A stretch of 64,000 nucleotides of DNA. Origin: Burkholderia sp. PAMC 26561 (GTDB lineage: Bacteria; Pseudomonadota; Gammaproteobacteria; Burkholderiales; Burkholderiaceae). The notes under the pieces were generated by a model, which was given only the letters and a program-made list of their open reading frames with translations, was not told the origin of the DNA and did no database searches. The stretch spans positions 620,001 to 684,000 of the forward strand of contig NZ_CP014315.1 in the NCBI RefSeq assembly GCF_001557535.2. Reading direction: 5' to 3'. The position numbers were made by a program, and so were the translations under genes. Below are positions 63,613 to 64,000 of this stretch, in pieces; position 1 is the first letter of the stretch, and each line of letters begins with the position of its first letter.

Positions 63613-64000
63613 ATTGGCCGCGCAAAACATCATTCAACTCGTGTTTTATACAAATCACCGCGATCCAAGTGGGACAGCGACCATACCGCTCAGACCAGCC
63701 TGTCATGCCACCTCCAAGTGCGGCAGGCTTCGCCAAATCGATGATGCCGCAGAACGTGCAAATAAGACCGAAACCTACCCGCTCGGATCACTTGCGCACT
63801 ATATGCATTAAATGTTTTTTCCTGCTGATGAGCTAATCAGGGTTTAGTGGTCGCCGCAAGACACAGCGATGAAGAAGATAGGTAGCGCGTTGATAAGGTA
63901 GCTTTTCGTTCATTAAGACTTGTCTGATAGACGTGACCCGCGCACGCTCGCTAAAACGCACGTTCACACTTTTAATTTTTTCCTACAAACAAAAAGGGAG
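63613..64000. other. Intergenic region at window end
   Basis: I see no gene or RNA here. The last 100 bases are AT-rich and may be a promoter for a gene beyond the window. Confidence 0.5.

Overview
The window is GC-rich, densely coding chromosomal DNA from a beta-proteobacterium of the Burkholderiaceae, most likely Paraburkholderia or Caballeronia. The assignment rests on gene content: a Porin_4-type outer-membrane porin ending in Phe, a four-gene DUF3348/DUF802/OmpA/DUF2894 cluster, a small His-rich 'HHHH' secreted protein, Csu-type fimbriae, MetE/MetR, PolB and CspA. I see no integrase, transposase, tRNA, rRNA, CRISPR array or prophage block. It reads as core and accessory chromosome rather than an island.

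Layout. 1-2.4 kb: end of a branched-chain-amino-acid/amide-type ABC transporter (two ATPases plus a frameshifted binding protein). 2.4-9.1 kb: a minus-strand run (small membrane protein, sarcosine-oxidase-like flavoenzyme, hypothetical, CobF, MetE) with divergent MetR. 9.3-12.5 kb: small genes, a nuclease-like hypothetical, and a ParD-like antitoxin overlapping a methionine aminopeptidase gene. 12.6-18 kb: a porin, then a tight minus-strand operon encoding a MotA/MotB-like membrane motor with a long cytoplasmic tail. 18-24.3 kb: gene-poor stretches with decayed remnants around a secreted subtilase, then PolB, a GST and a Pmp3-like peptide. 24.6-33 kb: an ABC importer (binding lipoprotein, two permeases, one fused double ATPase) followed by an LLM flavin monooxygenase, a Mop protein and a DszC/SfnB-like flavoprotein, which together suggest organosulfur scavenging. 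33-36 kb: cold-shock protein, a doubly broken metQ-like gene and a YdhS-type flavoprotein. 36.9-42.7 kb: HU, TetR/SDR divergon, GntR-FAD dehydrogenase pair, PanE-like reductase/MarR divergon. 43.3-48.3 kb: Csu-type chaperone-usher fimbriae with an extra convergent mini-adhesin. 48.5-52 kb: hydrolase, M14 peptidase, Lys/Ala-rich protein, PRISE-like SDR. 52-58.6 kb: FdhF/YdeP molybdoenzyme with a divergent MocR regulator and wHTH, then AraC regulator, methyltransferase and GNAT. 58.6-63.6 kb: YeeE sulfur transporter, MntH, and a periplasmic beta-propeller with a sterol-desaturase-type hydroxylase.

The strongest candidate for an under-described system is the four-gene operon at 13886-17934. A four-TM MotA/ZorA-like protein carries a tail of about 515 residues containing 55-residue repeats. 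Its partner is a MotB-like protein with a TM aspartate and an OmpA peptidoglycan-binding domain. Two proteins of unknown function flank the pair, and most junctions overlap. The architecture matches the ZorAB motor of Zorya defence, but no Zorya effector is present. Two transport-related genes (1127-2346 and 33508-34313) are visibly broken.
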